A stretch of DNA of 64,000 bases. It comes from Candidatus Pseudomonas phytovorans. Lineage in GTDB: Bacteria; Pseudomonadota; Gammaproteobacteria; Pseudomonadales; Pseudomonadaceae. Position numbers and translations under genes: made by a program. Positions 16,962-26,216 of the stretch are shown here, piece by piece. The notes under the pieces were generated by a model. The model was not told the DNA's origin. It was given only the letters and a program-made list of their open reading frames with translations, and did no database searches. How positions within the stretch are numbered: position 1 is the stretch's first letter; the number at the start of each line of letters is the position of its first letter. Location: contig CP119325.1 of the NCBI GenBank assembly GCA_029202525.1, forward strand, positions 124,001 through 188,000, read 5' to 3'.

Positions 16962-18161
16962 TCACGCCGCGCCCCACATCTTGTGCGGGTCGATCACAAA
17001 CTTCTTCGGCACACCCGCATCAAACTCGCCATACCCTTCCGGCGCCTGATCCAGGTTGATCACCTGCACGCCAACTACTTCGGCAATGTTGATGCGGTCC
17101 CACATGATCGCCTGCATCAGCTGGCGGTTGTACTTCATGGTCGGGGTCTGGCCGGTGTGGAAGCTGTGCGACTTGGCCCAGCCGAGGCCAAAGCGGATGC
17201 TCAGTGCGCCGATTTTGGCAGCGGCGTCCGATGCACCTGGGTCTTCGGTTACGTACAGGCCCGGGATACCAATGCTGCCGGCAACACGGGTAACCTGCAT
17301 CAGCGAATTCAGCACGGTGGCCGGGGCCTCGTGCTTGGCGCCTTCATGGCCATGGCCACGGGCTTCGAAGCCGACGGCGTCGACGGCGCAGTCCACTTCC
17401 GGCTCGCCGAGGATGTCGATGATCTGCTCGTGCAGCGGGGTGTCTTTGGACAGGTCGACCACTTCGAAGCCCTGCGACTTGGCGTGGGCCAGACGGGCCT
17501 GGTTAAGGTCGCCGACGATGACGCAAGCAGCGCCCAGCAGGCGCGCCGAGGCAGCGGCGGCCAGGCCGACCGGGCCGGCACCAGCGACATAAACGGTGCT
17601 GCCTGGGCCTACGCCGGCAGTCACGGCACCGTGGAAGCCCGTTGGCAGGATGTCGGACAGGCAGGTCAGGTCACGGATCTTTTCCATGGCCTTGTCGCGG
17701 TCAGGCAGTTTCAGCAGGTTGAAGTCCGCGTATGGCACCAGCACGTATTCGGCCTGGCCGCCGGTCCAGTCACCCATGTCGACGTAGCCGTAGGCACCGC
17801 CCGCACGGGCCGGGTTGACGGTGAGACACACGCCGGTGTGCATCTCTTTGCAGGAGCGGCAGCGGCCGCAGGCAACGTTGAACGGTACCGACACCAGGTC
17901 GCCGATTTTCAGGCGCTCGACGTCACGGCCGAGCTCGACGATTTCACCGGTGATTTCGTGGCCCAGAACCAGGCCGACCTGGGCAGTGGTGCGGCCGCGG
18001 ACCATGTGCTGGTCGGAGCCGCAGATGTTGGTGGAGACCACCTTGAGGATGACGCCGTGCTCGATCTTCTTGCCGCGCGGGTCCTGCATTTTCGGGTAGT
18101 CGATTTTCTGTACTTCGACCTTGCCAGCGCCGAGATACACCACTCCACGATTGCCAGACAT
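16962..18161 (-). CDS. fdhA: Glutathione-independent formaldehyde dehydrogenase
   Basis: This 399-residue zinc-dependent medium-chain dehydrogenase oxidises formaldehyde to formate with tightly bound NAD and no glutathione. Visible features are CGSDQHMVRGR near residue 47 (catalytic zinc), GHEITGEIVELG, the structural-zinc cluster CGRCRSCKEMHTGVC and the nucleotide-binding GAGPVGLAAAASARLLGA. The ATG has GAGGT 7 bp upstream. It stands downstream of purU and soxBDAG, whose demethylation reactions release formaldehyde; a REP pair separates it from purU, so it may have its own promoter. Confidence 0.95.
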   Translation of the reverse strand: MSGNRGVVYLGAGKVEVQKIDYPKMQDPRGKKIEHGVILKVVSTNICGSDQHMVRGRTTAQVGLVLGHEITGEIVELGRDVERLKIGDLVSVPFNVACGRCRSCKEMHTGVCLTVNPARAGGAYGYVDMGDWTGGQAEYVLVPYADFNLLKLPDRDKAMEKIRDLTCLSDILPTGFHGAVTAGVGPGSTVYVAGAGPVGLAAAASARLLGAACVIVGDLNQARLAHAKSQGFEVVDLSKDTPLHEQIIDILGEPEVDCAVDAVGFEARGHGHEGAKHEAPATVLNSLMQVTRVAGSIGIPGLYVTEDPGASDAAAKIGALSIRFGLGWAKSHSFHTGQTPTMKYNRQLMQAIMWDRINIAEVVGVQVINLDQAPEGYGEFDAGVPKKFVIDPHKMWGAA

Positions 18162-18325
18162 GCTCTTACCTCGCTTGATTTGTATTTATGCAGCGGTGGT
18201 TGAACGCGCCGCCTTCCGTGGGCGGCTTGTGTTACTGGAATGCAGGAGATTGTGGGCCTGATGGGGCCGGATGCACTGACTGGGAGCGACAGAGAGATGC
18301 CTTTTAGCGGCAGGTGGAATTGTGT

Positions 18326-18422
18326 GAGGCCATTCGCGGGACAAGCCCGCTCCCACAGGCTCACCGCTTTTTTGAAGGTAGCGATGATCCTGTGGGAGCG
18401 GGCTTGTCCCGCGAAGAGGCCG
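18326..18422. repeat. REP pair between purU and fdhA
   Basis: Facing REP copies with GTGGGAGCGGGCTTGTCCCG cores lie just after the purU stop (minus strand). They may form the 3' end of the soxBDAG-purU message. Confidence 0.9.
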
Positions 18423-18431
18423 GTACAGGAA

Positions 18432-19289
18432 TTAGAGAACTACAGTCCGGTTGGCGTTGAGGAACACCCGCCGCTCAATGTGATAACCCACCGCCCGCGC
18501 CAGGGTCAGGCCTTCAATGTCGCGGCCCTTGGCAATCAAATCTTCCGGGTAATGACTGTGGTCCACCACCTCGACGCCCTGGGCAATGATCGGCCCTTCA
18601 TCCAGGTCGTTGTTGATGTAGTGCGCCGTGGCACCGACCATCTTCACGCCCTTGTTGTAAGCCTGGTGGTAAGGCTTGGCGCCCTTGAAACCTGGCAACA
18701 GCGAGTGGTGAATGTTGATCGCCCAGCCATCCAGGCGCCGGCACAACTCGGGCGACAGCACCTGCATGTAACGGGCGAGGATCACCAGCTCGGCTCCGGT
18801 CTCCTCGATCACCTGAATCACCTTGCGCTCTTGCGCAGGCTTGTCATTGGGATCGAGGGCGAAGTGGTAGTACGGAATCTTGTGCCATTGCGCCAATGGT
18901 TCGAGATCGGGATGGTTGGACACCACCGCAACCACGTCCATGCCCAACTGGCCAATGCGCTGGCGATACAGCAAGTCGTTCAGGCAGTGGTCAGCCTTGG
19001 ACACCATGATCACCACCTTGGGGCGGTGATTGGGTGCGGTCAGCTCGAACGTCATGCCGAACGCATCGCTGCGCTCGGCGAGGCCGGCGCGAAAGCCTGC
19101 CTCGTCGAAATCGTCCGGCTGGCGGAACTCCACGCGAATGAAGAAACGCCCCGACTGCCGGTCATCGAAGGAGTGGTGCTCCGTCACGTAGCAGCGCTGC
19201 TCGAAGAGGTAACGCGTCACCACGTCGACGGTGCCGAGCATGCTCGGGCAGTCGGCGGTGAGAATCCAGGTATCCGGTGCCCGACTCAT
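18432..19289 (-). CDS. purU: Formyltetrahydrofolate deformylase
   Basis: PurU hydrolyses 10-formyl-THF to formate and THF and so balances the folate one-carbon pool. The 285-residue protein has an N-terminal ACT domain (WILTADCPSMLGTVDVVTRYLFEQ) and a formyltransferase-like catalytic domain with INIHHSLLPGFKG and the aspartate of NDLDEGPII. AAGGAGAG precedes the ATG, and soxG ends 12 bp upstream. In this operon it recycles THF loaded during sarcosine demethylation. Confidence 0.95.
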   Translation of the reverse strand: MSRAPDTWILTADCPSMLGTVDVVTRYLFEQRCYVTEHHSFDDRQSGRFFIRVEFRQPDDFDEAGFRAGLAERSDAFGMTFELTAPNHRPKVVIMVSKADHCLNDLLYRQRIGQLGMDVVAVVSNHPDLEPLAQWHKIPYYHFALDPNDKPAQERKVIQVIEETGAELVILARYMQVLSPELCRRLDGWAINIHHSLLPGFKGAKPYHQAYNKGVKMVGATAHYINNDLDEGPIIAQGVEVVDHSHYPEDLIAKGRDIEGLTLARAVGYHIERRVFLNANRTVVL

Positions 19290-19301
19290 GTTCTGCTCTC
19301 C

Positions 19302-19934
19302 TTAAGCCTCGATGCTCAGGCCGTATTCGGCCGAAGCGTCCTGCAGCCACAGCCACCAGTAGTCGGAGAAGCTGCGGCGAATCACCAGTTCCCAGGTGTC
19401 TTCGGCAGTGCGGCGGATCACCAGTTGCGACTTGGCGAACACGGTGCCGACAGCCTTGCCCACCGGGAAGTTGTTTGGGTGAACATCATAGCTGGTGGAC
19501 TTCATCAGCACTTCGCGCACGTTCGGGCCGCGCAGTTCCAGCAGGCTCTGCCCGCCGCTGACGTTGACCACCTGGATGTGCTGGCCTTCAAGGGCCGCAC
19601 GCAGCTTTTGCTCGACCGCCAGTTCCTGGCCACCAGGCACGATCAGCAGCCACTCGTCGGGGCCGACCCATTGCAGCGAGGTGTCACCGTTGGCGACCAC
19701 GGTCAGGGCTACTGGCAGCTCCAGGCCCAGGGCCTTGTGCACGCCGGCGGCGAATTCCGGGTTGTGGCCATCGCCACGGAGGGTCAGGTGGCCGAGGAAT
19801 TTCTTTTCACGCAGGGTTACGCCTGCGTTCTTGCGGCCTTTGCCAACCAGGCTGGCCAGGTCGGCGTGGTGCAGTGGCGACTGGGCCTTGGCCTCGGCGC
19901 CGGGGTTTTGCTGGTAGACGTTGATAGCGCTCAT
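19302..19934 (-). CDS. soxG: Sarcosine oxidase gamma subunit
   Basis: The 210-residue protein is the small gamma subunit of heterotetrameric sarcosine oxidase. It begins MSAINVYQQNPGAEAKAQSP and contains the ALQ/GPDEWLLIVPGG region and FSDYWWLWLQDASAEYGL at the C-terminus, as in SoxG. It resembles the aminomethyltransferase fold of the alpha subunit but has no catalytic role known. It follows soxA by 74 bp. Confidence 0.94.
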   Translation of the reverse strand: MSAINVYQQNPGAEAKAQSPLHHADLASLVGKGRKNAGVTLREKKFLGHLTLRGDGHNPEFAAGVHKALGLELPVALTVVANGDTSLQWVGPDEWLLIVPGGQELAVEQKLRAALEGQHIQVVNVSGGQSLLELRGPNVREVLMKSTSYDVHPNNFPVGKAVGTVFAKSQLVIRRTAEDTWELVIRRSFSDYWWLWLQDASAEYGLSIEA

Positions 19935-20008
19935 TTCTTACCTGCCTTGAATTCTTGTTCATCAGGGCAGCGCAGCCGGGCGATCAGGCTGCGCCGCCAT
20001 CCGGGGCC

Positions 20009-23000
20009 TTAGACGTTCTGCCGCTCACCCTTCGGATCGAAGAACACCGAAGACACGATCTCCGCCTCGATCACACTGCCGTCAGCCTGCGGTGAGTAAA
20101 CCCGCTCGCCCATGCGCTTCAGGCCGCCTTTGACCACACCCATGGCGAACGAATAGCCCAGGGAGTTGGAGGCGTAGCTGGAGGTGACGTGGCCAACCAT
20201 GTCCATCGGGATCGGCTGCTTCGGATCGAAGACCAGCTGGGCACCTTCCGGCAGCCATTTGGTCGGGTCGACCGGCTTCAGGCCTACCAGCTGCTTGCGG
20301 TTTTCGCGCACGCAGTCTTCGCGGTTCATGCCACGCAGGCCAATCCACGAGTACGGCTTGTTGCGGCCCACACACCAGCTCATGTTCAGGTCGTCCGGGT
20401 TCATCGAACCATCGGTATCCTGGCCAACGATGATGAAGCCCTTCTCGGCACGCAGTACGTGCATGGTCTCGGTACCGTACGGGGTCAGGTTGTACTTCTT
20501 GCCGGCCTCGATGATTTTTTCCAGCACGCCCATGGCGTAGTTGGCCTGCACGTTGACTTCGTACGACAGCTCACCGGTGAAGGAGATACGGAACACGCGG
20601 GCCGGTACGCCGCCGACGTTGCCTTCCTTCCAGGTCATGAACGGGAAGGCTTCCTTGTCCATGTCGATGTCGGTCAGCTCGCTCAGCAGCTTGCGGCTGT
20701 TGGGGCCGGACAGGGTCATGGTCGCCCAGTGGTCGGTGACCGAGGTGAAGTACACCTTCAGTTCCGGCCATTCGGTTTGCAGGTACAGCTCCATCCACTG
20801 CAGTACGCGCGCTGCGCCGCCAGTGGTGGTGGTCATGATGAAGTGGTTGTCGCCGACGCAGGCAGTTACGCCGTCGTCGAAGACCATGCCATCTTCCTTG
20901 CACATCAGGCCGTAGCGGGCCTTGCCCACGTCGAGCTTGGTCCAGGCGTTGGTGTAGATGCGGTTGAGGAACTCGCGCGCGTCCGGGCCCTGGATGTCGA
21001 TCTTGCCCAGGGTCGAAGCGTCCAGCAGGCCGACGCTGTCACGCACCGCCTTGCATTCGCGGGCCACGGCAGCATGGATGTCTTCACCGGCTTTCGGGAA
21101 GTACCAAGGGCGCTTCCACTGGCCGACGTCCTCGAATTCGGCGCCGTTCTTCACGTGCCAGGCATGCAGGGCGGTGAAGCGCACGGGCTCGAACAGGTGA
21201 CCACAGTGACGGCCCGCTACCGCACCGAACGTCACCGGCGTGTAGTTGGGGCGGAACATGGTGGTGCCCATTTCCGGGATGGTGATGCCGATCGAACGGG
21301 CGGCGATGGCCAGGCCGTTGATGTTGCCCAGTTTGCCCTGATCGGTACCGAAGCCCAGTGCGGTGTAGCGTTTTACGTGCTCGACCGACTCGAAGCCTTC
21401 GCGGGTGGCCAGCTCGATACCGGCGGCGGTCACGTCGTTCTGTTGGTCGACGAACTGCTTAGGCCCTTTAGTGCCTTTGTCGTGCGGCACCTGGAACAGT
21501 GCCACGGTGGCCTCTTCCTTGCGGGCAACGGTTTTCGGCAGGGTGCCAACGGTAGCCTTGAAGCCGGCTTCGGTAGCTGCGCGCACGCCGCCTTCGAAGC
21601 CATCGGCAATCACGTCGCCAAGGGCATAGACGCCGATGATGCCACCCACGCACTCGCGTTTCTGCGGTGCATCGCCCGGCACGAAGCCGAGGATGTCGTC
21701 ACGCCACACCGGGCGACCGCCCAGGTGCGACGCCAGGTGGACGATCGGGCTGTAGCCGCCGGAAGTTGCGATCAGGTCGCACTCCAGGGTTTCGCCTGGG
21801 CTGGTGACTTTGTGCGCTTGCACGTCGATGGCTGCCACGCGGGCGCCGGTCACGTGCTTGCTGCCTTTGGCCTCTACCACGGCGCTGGAGGTGAGGATGC
21901 GAATGCCTTTGGCACGCGCCTCTTCAACCAGCGAGCCACGCGGGTTGTGACGGGCGTCGGCGATGGCGACCACTTGCAGGCCGGCGTCGTGCCAGTCCAG
22001 CGCAGCGCGGTAGGCGTGGTCGTTGTTGGTCGACAGCACCAACTTGCGGCCAGGGGCCACACCGTAGCGGCGAACGTAGGTGGAAACAGCACCGGCCAAC
22101 ATGTTGCCCGGCACATCGTTGTTGCCGTACACCAGCGGGCGCTCGTGGGCGCCCGGCGCCAGTACCACGCGCTTGGCGCGTACACGGTGCACACGGTGGC
22201 GTACCTGGCCGATCGGGGCGCGGTCGCCGAGGTGGTCGGTGAGGCGCTCGTGAATGGTCAGGAAGTTATGGTCGTGGTAGCCGTTGACCGTGGCGCGTGG
22301 CAGCAGGGTCACGTCCGGCAGGCTTTCCAGCTCTTTGATCACAGCGTTGACCCAGTCGGCGGCAGGCTTGCCGTCGAGGGTTTCACGCGAATCGAGCAGG
22401 CTGCCGCCAAACTCTTCCTGCTCGTCAGCCAGGATCACACGGGCGCCGCTGCGTGCTGCAGCCAGTGCAGCGGCCAGGCCAGCAGGGCCGGCGCCAACGA
22501 TCAGCACGTCGCAGTGCTGGTTCATGTAGTCGTAGCTGTCCGGGTCGTTCTGCAGCGGTGCACGGCCAAGGCCGGCTGCTTTGCGGATGTACTTCTCGTA
22601 AGTCATCCAGAACGATTTCGGGTACATGAAGGTTTTGTAGTAGAAGCCCGGCGGCATCATGCTGCCGCCCACCTTGCCGAGGATGCCCATGACGTCATTG
22701 TTGACGTTCGGCCAGCCGTTGGTGCTGGTGGCGACCAGGCCTGCGTAAAGCGCCTGCTGGGTAGCACGCACGTTAGGGATCTGGGTGGCTTCGCTGGAGC
22801 CGATCTGCAGGATGGCGTTCGGCTCTTCGGTACCGGCTGCGATGATGCCGCGTGGGCGCGAGTATTTGAAGCTGCGGCCCACGATGTCGACGCCATTGGC
22901 CAGCAACGCGGCGGCCAGGCTGTCACCGGCATAACCCTGGTAGGTCTTGCCGTTGAAGGTGAAGTTCAGGACCTTGCTGCGGTCGATACGGCCGCCGCTG

Positions 23001-23023
23001 GCGAGGCGATAGGTCTGGCTCAT
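20009..23023 (-). CDS. soxA: Sarcosine oxidase alpha subunit
   Basis: The 1004-residue alpha subunit binds NAD+ and THF and receives the methylene group from the flavin site of SoxB, giving 5,10-methylene-THF. An N-terminal ferredoxin-like domain (FTFNGKTYQGYAGDSLAAALLANG) is followed by a dinucleotide-binding domain (GAGPAGLAAALAAARSGA, about residue 177) and a C-terminal GCV_T-type aminomethyltransferase domain from about residue 620 (ECKAVRDSVGLLD, GPDAREFLN). Its start overlaps the soxD stop by 4 bp, which indicates coupling. Confidence 0.96.
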   Translation of the reverse strand: MSQTYRLASGGRIDRSKVLNFTFNGKTYQGYAGDSLAAALLANGVDIVGRSFKYSRPRGIIAAGTEEPNAILQIGSSEATQIPNVRATQQALYAGLVATSTNGWPNVNNDVMGILGKVGGSMMPPGFYYKTFMYPKSFWMTYEKYIRKAAGLGRAPLQNDPDSYDYMNQHCDVLIVGAGPAGLAAALAAARSGARVILADEQEEFGGSLLDSRETLDGKPAADWVNAVIKELESLPDVTLLPRATVNGYHDHNFLTIHERLTDHLGDRAPIGQVRHRVHRVRAKRVVLAPGAHERPLVYGNNDVPGNMLAGAVSTYVRRYGVAPGRKLVLSTNNDHAYRAALDWHDAGLQVVAIADARHNPRGSLVEEARAKGIRILTSSAVVEAKGSKHVTGARVAAIDVQAHKVTSPGETLECDLIATSGGYSPIVHLASHLGGRPVWRDDILGFVPGDAPQKRECVGGIIGVYALGDVIADGFEGGVRAATEAGFKATVGTLPKTVARKEEATVALFQVPHDKGTKGPKQFVDQQNDVTAAGIELATREGFESVEHVKRYTALGFGTDQGKLGNINGLAIAARSIGITIPEMGTTMFRPNYTPVTFGAVAGRHCGHLFEPVRFTALHAWHVKNGAEFEDVGQWKRPWYFPKAGEDIHAAVARECKAVRDSVGLLDASTLGKIDIQGPDAREFLNRIYTNAWTKLDVGKARYGLMCKEDGMVFDDGVTACVGDNHFIMTTTTGGAARVLQWMELYLQTEWPELKVYFTSVTDHWATMTLSGPNSRKLLSELTDIDMDKEAFPFMTWKEGNVGGVPARVFRISFTGELSYEVNVQANYAMGVLEKIIEAGKKYNLTPYGTETMHVLRAEKGFIIVGQDTDGSMNPDDLNMSWCVGRNKPYSWIGLRGMNREDCVRENRKQLVGLKPVDPTKWLPEGAQLVFDPKQPIPMDMVGHVTSSYASNSLGYSFAMGVVKGGLKRMGERVYSPQADGSVIEAEIVSSVFFDPKGERQNV

Positions 23024-23355
23024 ACTTTTTCCCCTTGGCCTTTGACGGTCGACGGTACGCTGTTCTGCTTGCCGCCTTCAGTCACTTGCGGTTTCTCGCC
23101 AATCTTGTAGGTTTCCAGAATTTCGTAGGTCACGGTGTTGCGGGTGACGTTGAAGTACTGGCGGCAACCGGCAACGTGGTCCCACAGTTCATGGTGAATA
23201 CCGCGCGGGTTGTCACGGTAGAACATGTAGGTACCCCACTCCTCGTCGGAGCAGGCGGCTGGGTCCAGCGGGCGGGCGATATGCGCCTGGCCAGAGGCGT
23301 GAAACTCTTCTTCGGAGCGCAGCTCGCCGCAGTGGGGACAGAAAATATGCAACAT
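23020..23355 (-). CDS. soxD: Sarcosine oxidase delta subunit
   Basis: The 111-residue delta subunit is a small zinc-binding protein. The zinc site is seen as CPHCGELRSEEEF near the N-terminus with other ligands in HVAGCRQYFNVTRN. The annotated-looking longer frame begins 87 codons earlier inside soxB and is not needed: ATG 23355 has GGAG 8 bp upstream and gives the normal family length. It overlaps soxA by 4 bp. Confidence 0.95.
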   Translation of the reverse strand: MLHIFCPHCGELRSEEEFHASGQAHIARPLDPAACSDEEWGTYMFYRDNPRGIHHELWDHVAGCRQYFNVTRNTVTYEILETYKIGEKPQVTEGGKQNSVPSTVKGQGEKV

Positions 23356-23369
23356 GACGGTGTCTCCGG

Positions 23370-24620
23370 TTAGTGGGCGACGGCGGCAGCGCCGTGTTCG
23401 TCGATCAGTGCGCCGTTGTAGAAACGGTCCATGGAGAACGGCGCGGCCAGTGGGTGCATTTCGCCCTTGGCCAGGCTCGCGGCGAAGACGTTGCCCGAAC
23501 CCGGGGTCGCCTTGAAGCCGCCCGTGCCCCAACCGCAGTTGAAGAACATGTTCTTGACCGGGGTCTTGGTGATGATCGGGCAGGCGTCTGGCGAGGTATC
23601 CACGATGCCGCCCCACTGACGGTTCATGCGCACGCGCGAGAGGTTGGGGAACATCTCGACGATGGCCTGCAGGGTGTGCTCGATCACCGGGTACGAACCG
23701 CGCTGGCCGTAGCCGACCCAGCCGTCGATACCCGCACCGATCACCAGGTCGCCCTTGTCGGACTGGCTGATGTAGCCGTGTACTGCGTTGGACATGATCA
23801 CGCTGTCGATGATCGGCTTGATCGGCTCGGATACCAGCGCCTGCAGCGGGTGCGATTCCAGCGGCAGTCGGAAACCGGCCAGCTTGGCCATGTGCCCGGA
23901 GTTACCGGCAGTGACCACACCGACGCGCTTGGCGCCGATGAAGCCTTTGTTGGTTTCCACACCGATGACCGCGCCGTTTTCCTTGCGGAAACCGATCACT
24001 TCGGTCTGCTGGATCAGGTCCACGCCCAGGGCGTCAGCGGCACGGGCATAGCCCCAGGCCACGGCGTCGTGACGAGCCACGCCACCACGGCGCTGAACGG
24101 TTGCGCCAAGGATCGGGTAACGGGTGTTCTTCGAGCAATCCAGGTACGGGATTTCAGCCGCAACCTGAGCAGTGTTCAGCAGCTCGCCGTCCACGCCGTT
24201 GAGGCGGTTGGCGCTGACGCGGCGCTCGGAGTCACGAATGTCCTGCAGGGTGTGGCACAGGTTGTACACGCCACGCTGGGAGAACATCACGTTGTAGTTG
24301 ATGTCCTGCGACAGGCCTTCCCACAGTTTCATGGCGTGCTCGTACAGCTGCGCCGACTCGTCCCACAGGTAGTTGGAACGCACGATGGTGGTGTTACGGG
24401 CGGTGTTGCCGCCGCCCAGGTAACCTTTCTCGATCACGGCAACGTTGGTGATGCCGTGCTCTTTGGCCAGGTAGTAGGCCGTGGCCAGGCCATGGCCGCC
24501 ACCGCCAACGATAACCACGTCATAGACCTTTTTAGGGGTCGGCGTGCGCCACATGCGCTGCCAGTTTTCGTGGTGGCTGAGGGAGTGTTTGAAGAGGCCG
24601 AAGCCCGAGTAGCGTTGCAT
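23370..24620 (-). CDS. soxB: Sarcosine oxidase beta subunit
   Basis: The 416-residue beta subunit carries FAD and the covalent FMN and oxidises sarcosine. It has the dinucleotide fold VVIVGGGGHGLATAYYLAKEHG near residue 35, GGGNTARNTTIVRSNYL and the C-terminal CGWGTGGFKATPGSG flavin-binding segment. It is the first sox gene, 15 bp downstream of glyA, in the order glyA-soxB-soxD-soxA-soxG-purU-(fdhA), which is typical of pseudomonads. Confidence 0.96.
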   Translation of the reverse strand: MQRYSGFGLFKHSLSHHENWQRMWRTPTPKKVYDVVIVGGGGHGLATAYYLAKEHGITNVAVIEKGYLGGGNTARNTTIVRSNYLWDESAQLYEHAMKLWEGLSQDINYNVMFSQRGVYNLCHTLQDIRDSERRVSANRLNGVDGELLNTAQVAAEIPYLDCSKNTRYPILGATVQRRGGVARHDAVAWGYARAADALGVDLIQQTEVIGFRKENGAVIGVETNKGFIGAKRVGVVTAGNSGHMAKLAGFRLPLESHPLQALVSEPIKPIIDSVIMSNAVHGYISQSDKGDLVIGAGIDGWVGYGQRGSYPVIEHTLQAIVEMFPNLSRVRMNRQWGGIVDTSPDACPIITKTPVKNMFFNCGWGTGGFKATPGSGNVFAASLAKGEMHPLAAPFSMDRFYNGALIDEHGAAAVAH

Positions 24621-24635
24621 GGTCGTTTACTCCAC

Positions 24636-25889
24636 TCAGCGGTAAACAGGGAAGTCTGCGCACAGCGCCGCGACGTTCTTCGCCACATCGGCTTCGACGT
24701 CTGCGTCACCGAGGTTGTCGAGGATGTCGCAGATCCAGCCGGCCAGGGCCACGCACTGGGCAACCTTGAAGCCACGGGTGGTGACGGCCGGGGTGCCGAT
24801 GCGCAGGCCCGAGGTGACGAACGGCGACTGTGGGTCGTTCGGCACGGCGTTCTTGTTGACGGTGATGTGCGCGCGGCCCAGGGCGGCGTCGGCATCTTTA
24901 CCGGTAAGGCCCTGACGAATCAGGCTGACCAGGAACAGGTGGTTGTCGGTGCCATCGGAAACAACGTCGTAGCCACGGTCGATGAACACCTGGGCCATGG
25001 CCTGGGCGTTTTCGATGACCTGCTTCTGGTAGCTCTTGAACTCAGGCTCCAGTGCCTCTTTGAAGCACACTGCCTTGGCGGCGATGACGTGCATCAGCGG
25101 ACCGCCCTGGGCGCCCGGGAATACAGCGGCGTTCAGCTTTTTCTCGATCTCTTCGTTCGACCTGGCCAGGATCAGGCCGCCACGCGGGCCGCGCAGGGTC
25201 TTGTGGGTGGTAGTGGTCACCACATCGGCGAACGGGATCGGGTTCGGGTACAGGCCAGCGGCAACCAGGCCAGCAACGTGGGCCATGTCGACGAACAGCA
25301 GCGCACCGACCTTGTCGGCGATGGCGCGGAAGCGTGGGAAGTCGAGGGTCTTGGAGTAGGCCGAGAAACCGGCAACGATCATTTTCGGCTTGTGCTCGAC
25401 GGCCAGGCGCTCGACTTCGTCGTAGTCGATCAGGCCGGTGTCGGTGTTGATGCCGTATTGAACAGCGTTATACAGCTTGCCCGAGGACGACACCTTGGCG
25501 CCGTGGGTCAGGTGGCCACCGTGAGCCAGGCTCATGCCAAGAATGGTGTCACCAGCCTGCAGCAGGGCCAGGTACACAGCACCGTTGGCCGAAGAACCGG
25601 AGTGCGGCTGGACGTTGGCGTAGTCGGCACCGAACAGCTGCTTGGCGCGCTCGATGGCCAGGGCTTCTACCTTGTCCACGTGCTCGCAGCCACCGTAGTA
25701 GCGCTTGCCTGGGTAGCCTTCGGCGTATTTGTTGGTCAGGCCGCTGCCTTGGGCCTGCATGACGCGCTTGCTGGTGTAGTTCTCCGAGGCGATCAGTTCG
25801 ATGTGATCTTCCTGGCGCTGTTCTTCGGCATTCATCGCCGCCAGCAGTGCGTCGTCGTAACCCTGGATCTGGTCTTGCTTGCTGAACAT
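24636..25889 (-). CDS. glyA: Serine hydroxymethyltransferase
   Basis: GlyA interconverts glycine and serine using 5,10-methylene-THF, the very product of the sox enzyme, so it turns sarcosine-derived glycine into serine. The 417-residue protein has the PLP lysine in TTTTHKTLRGPRGG (K230 from this start), plus IELIASENYTS and EGYPGKRYYGG. Two adjacent ATGs exist (25892 and 25889); the GGGAG ribosome site fits either, and the second gives the usual MFSKQD start. Confidence 0.96.
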   Translation of the reverse strand: MFSKQDQIQGYDDALLAAMNAEEQRQEDHIELIASENYTSKRVMQAQGSGLTNKYAEGYPGKRYYGGCEHVDKVEALAIERAKQLFGADYANVQPHSGSSANGAVYLALLQAGDTILGMSLAHGGHLTHGAKVSSSGKLYNAVQYGINTDTGLIDYDEVERLAVEHKPKMIVAGFSAYSKTLDFPRFRAIADKVGALLFVDMAHVAGLVAAGLYPNPIPFADVVTTTTHKTLRGPRGGLILARSNEEIEKKLNAAVFPGAQGGPLMHVIAAKAVCFKEALEPEFKSYQKQVIENAQAMAQVFIDRGYDVVSDGTDNHLFLVSLIRQGLTGKDADAALGRAHITVNKNAVPNDPQSPFVTSGLRIGTPAVTTRGFKVAQCVALAGWICDILDNLGDADVEADVAKNVAALCADFPVYR

Positions 25890-26029
25890 CATGTATCTCC
25901 CGGCAGCGATCGTTTTTTGTCGTGGGGCACTGTGGCCCTTTGTGGCGATGTTATGACTGGGCGGGGCGAGTCAGATGCCTGCGCACGCCTTGCAATGGCG
26001 CGTTTACGACATTGTCTTTGTGTCGCCCA

Positions 26030-26120
26030 TGCCGGCCTCTTCGCGGGCACGCCCGCTCCCACAGTGATTGGCGTGTGCAGGACCATTGTGGGAGCGGGCG
26101 TGCCCGCGAAGAGGCCGGCA
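26030..26120. repeat. REP pair between divergent glyA and ltaE
   Basis: Facing REP copies with TGCCGGCCTC/GAGGCCGGCA ends occupy the middle of the 327-bp gap 25890-26216 between glyA and ltaE. The parts on either side (about 140 and 96 bp) probably hold the two divergent promoters. No riboswitch-like structure was recognised. Confidence 0.88.
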
Positions 26121-26216
26121 CAGGATGAACAGAAATCAGCCGATGCACGGGTTGTATAGGCAACCGCTGAATCGATGGTTTAGAGTGCTGTTCTGCGTCG
26201 TTCACAGGACCGTGTC

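Noticed and set aside
20189..23110. Very long plus-strand open frame opposite soxA (and a similar one opposite soxB/glyA, 23373-26159)
   Set aside because: GC-rich antisense shadow frames; soxA, soxB, soxD and glyA on the minus strand have clear domains and coupling.
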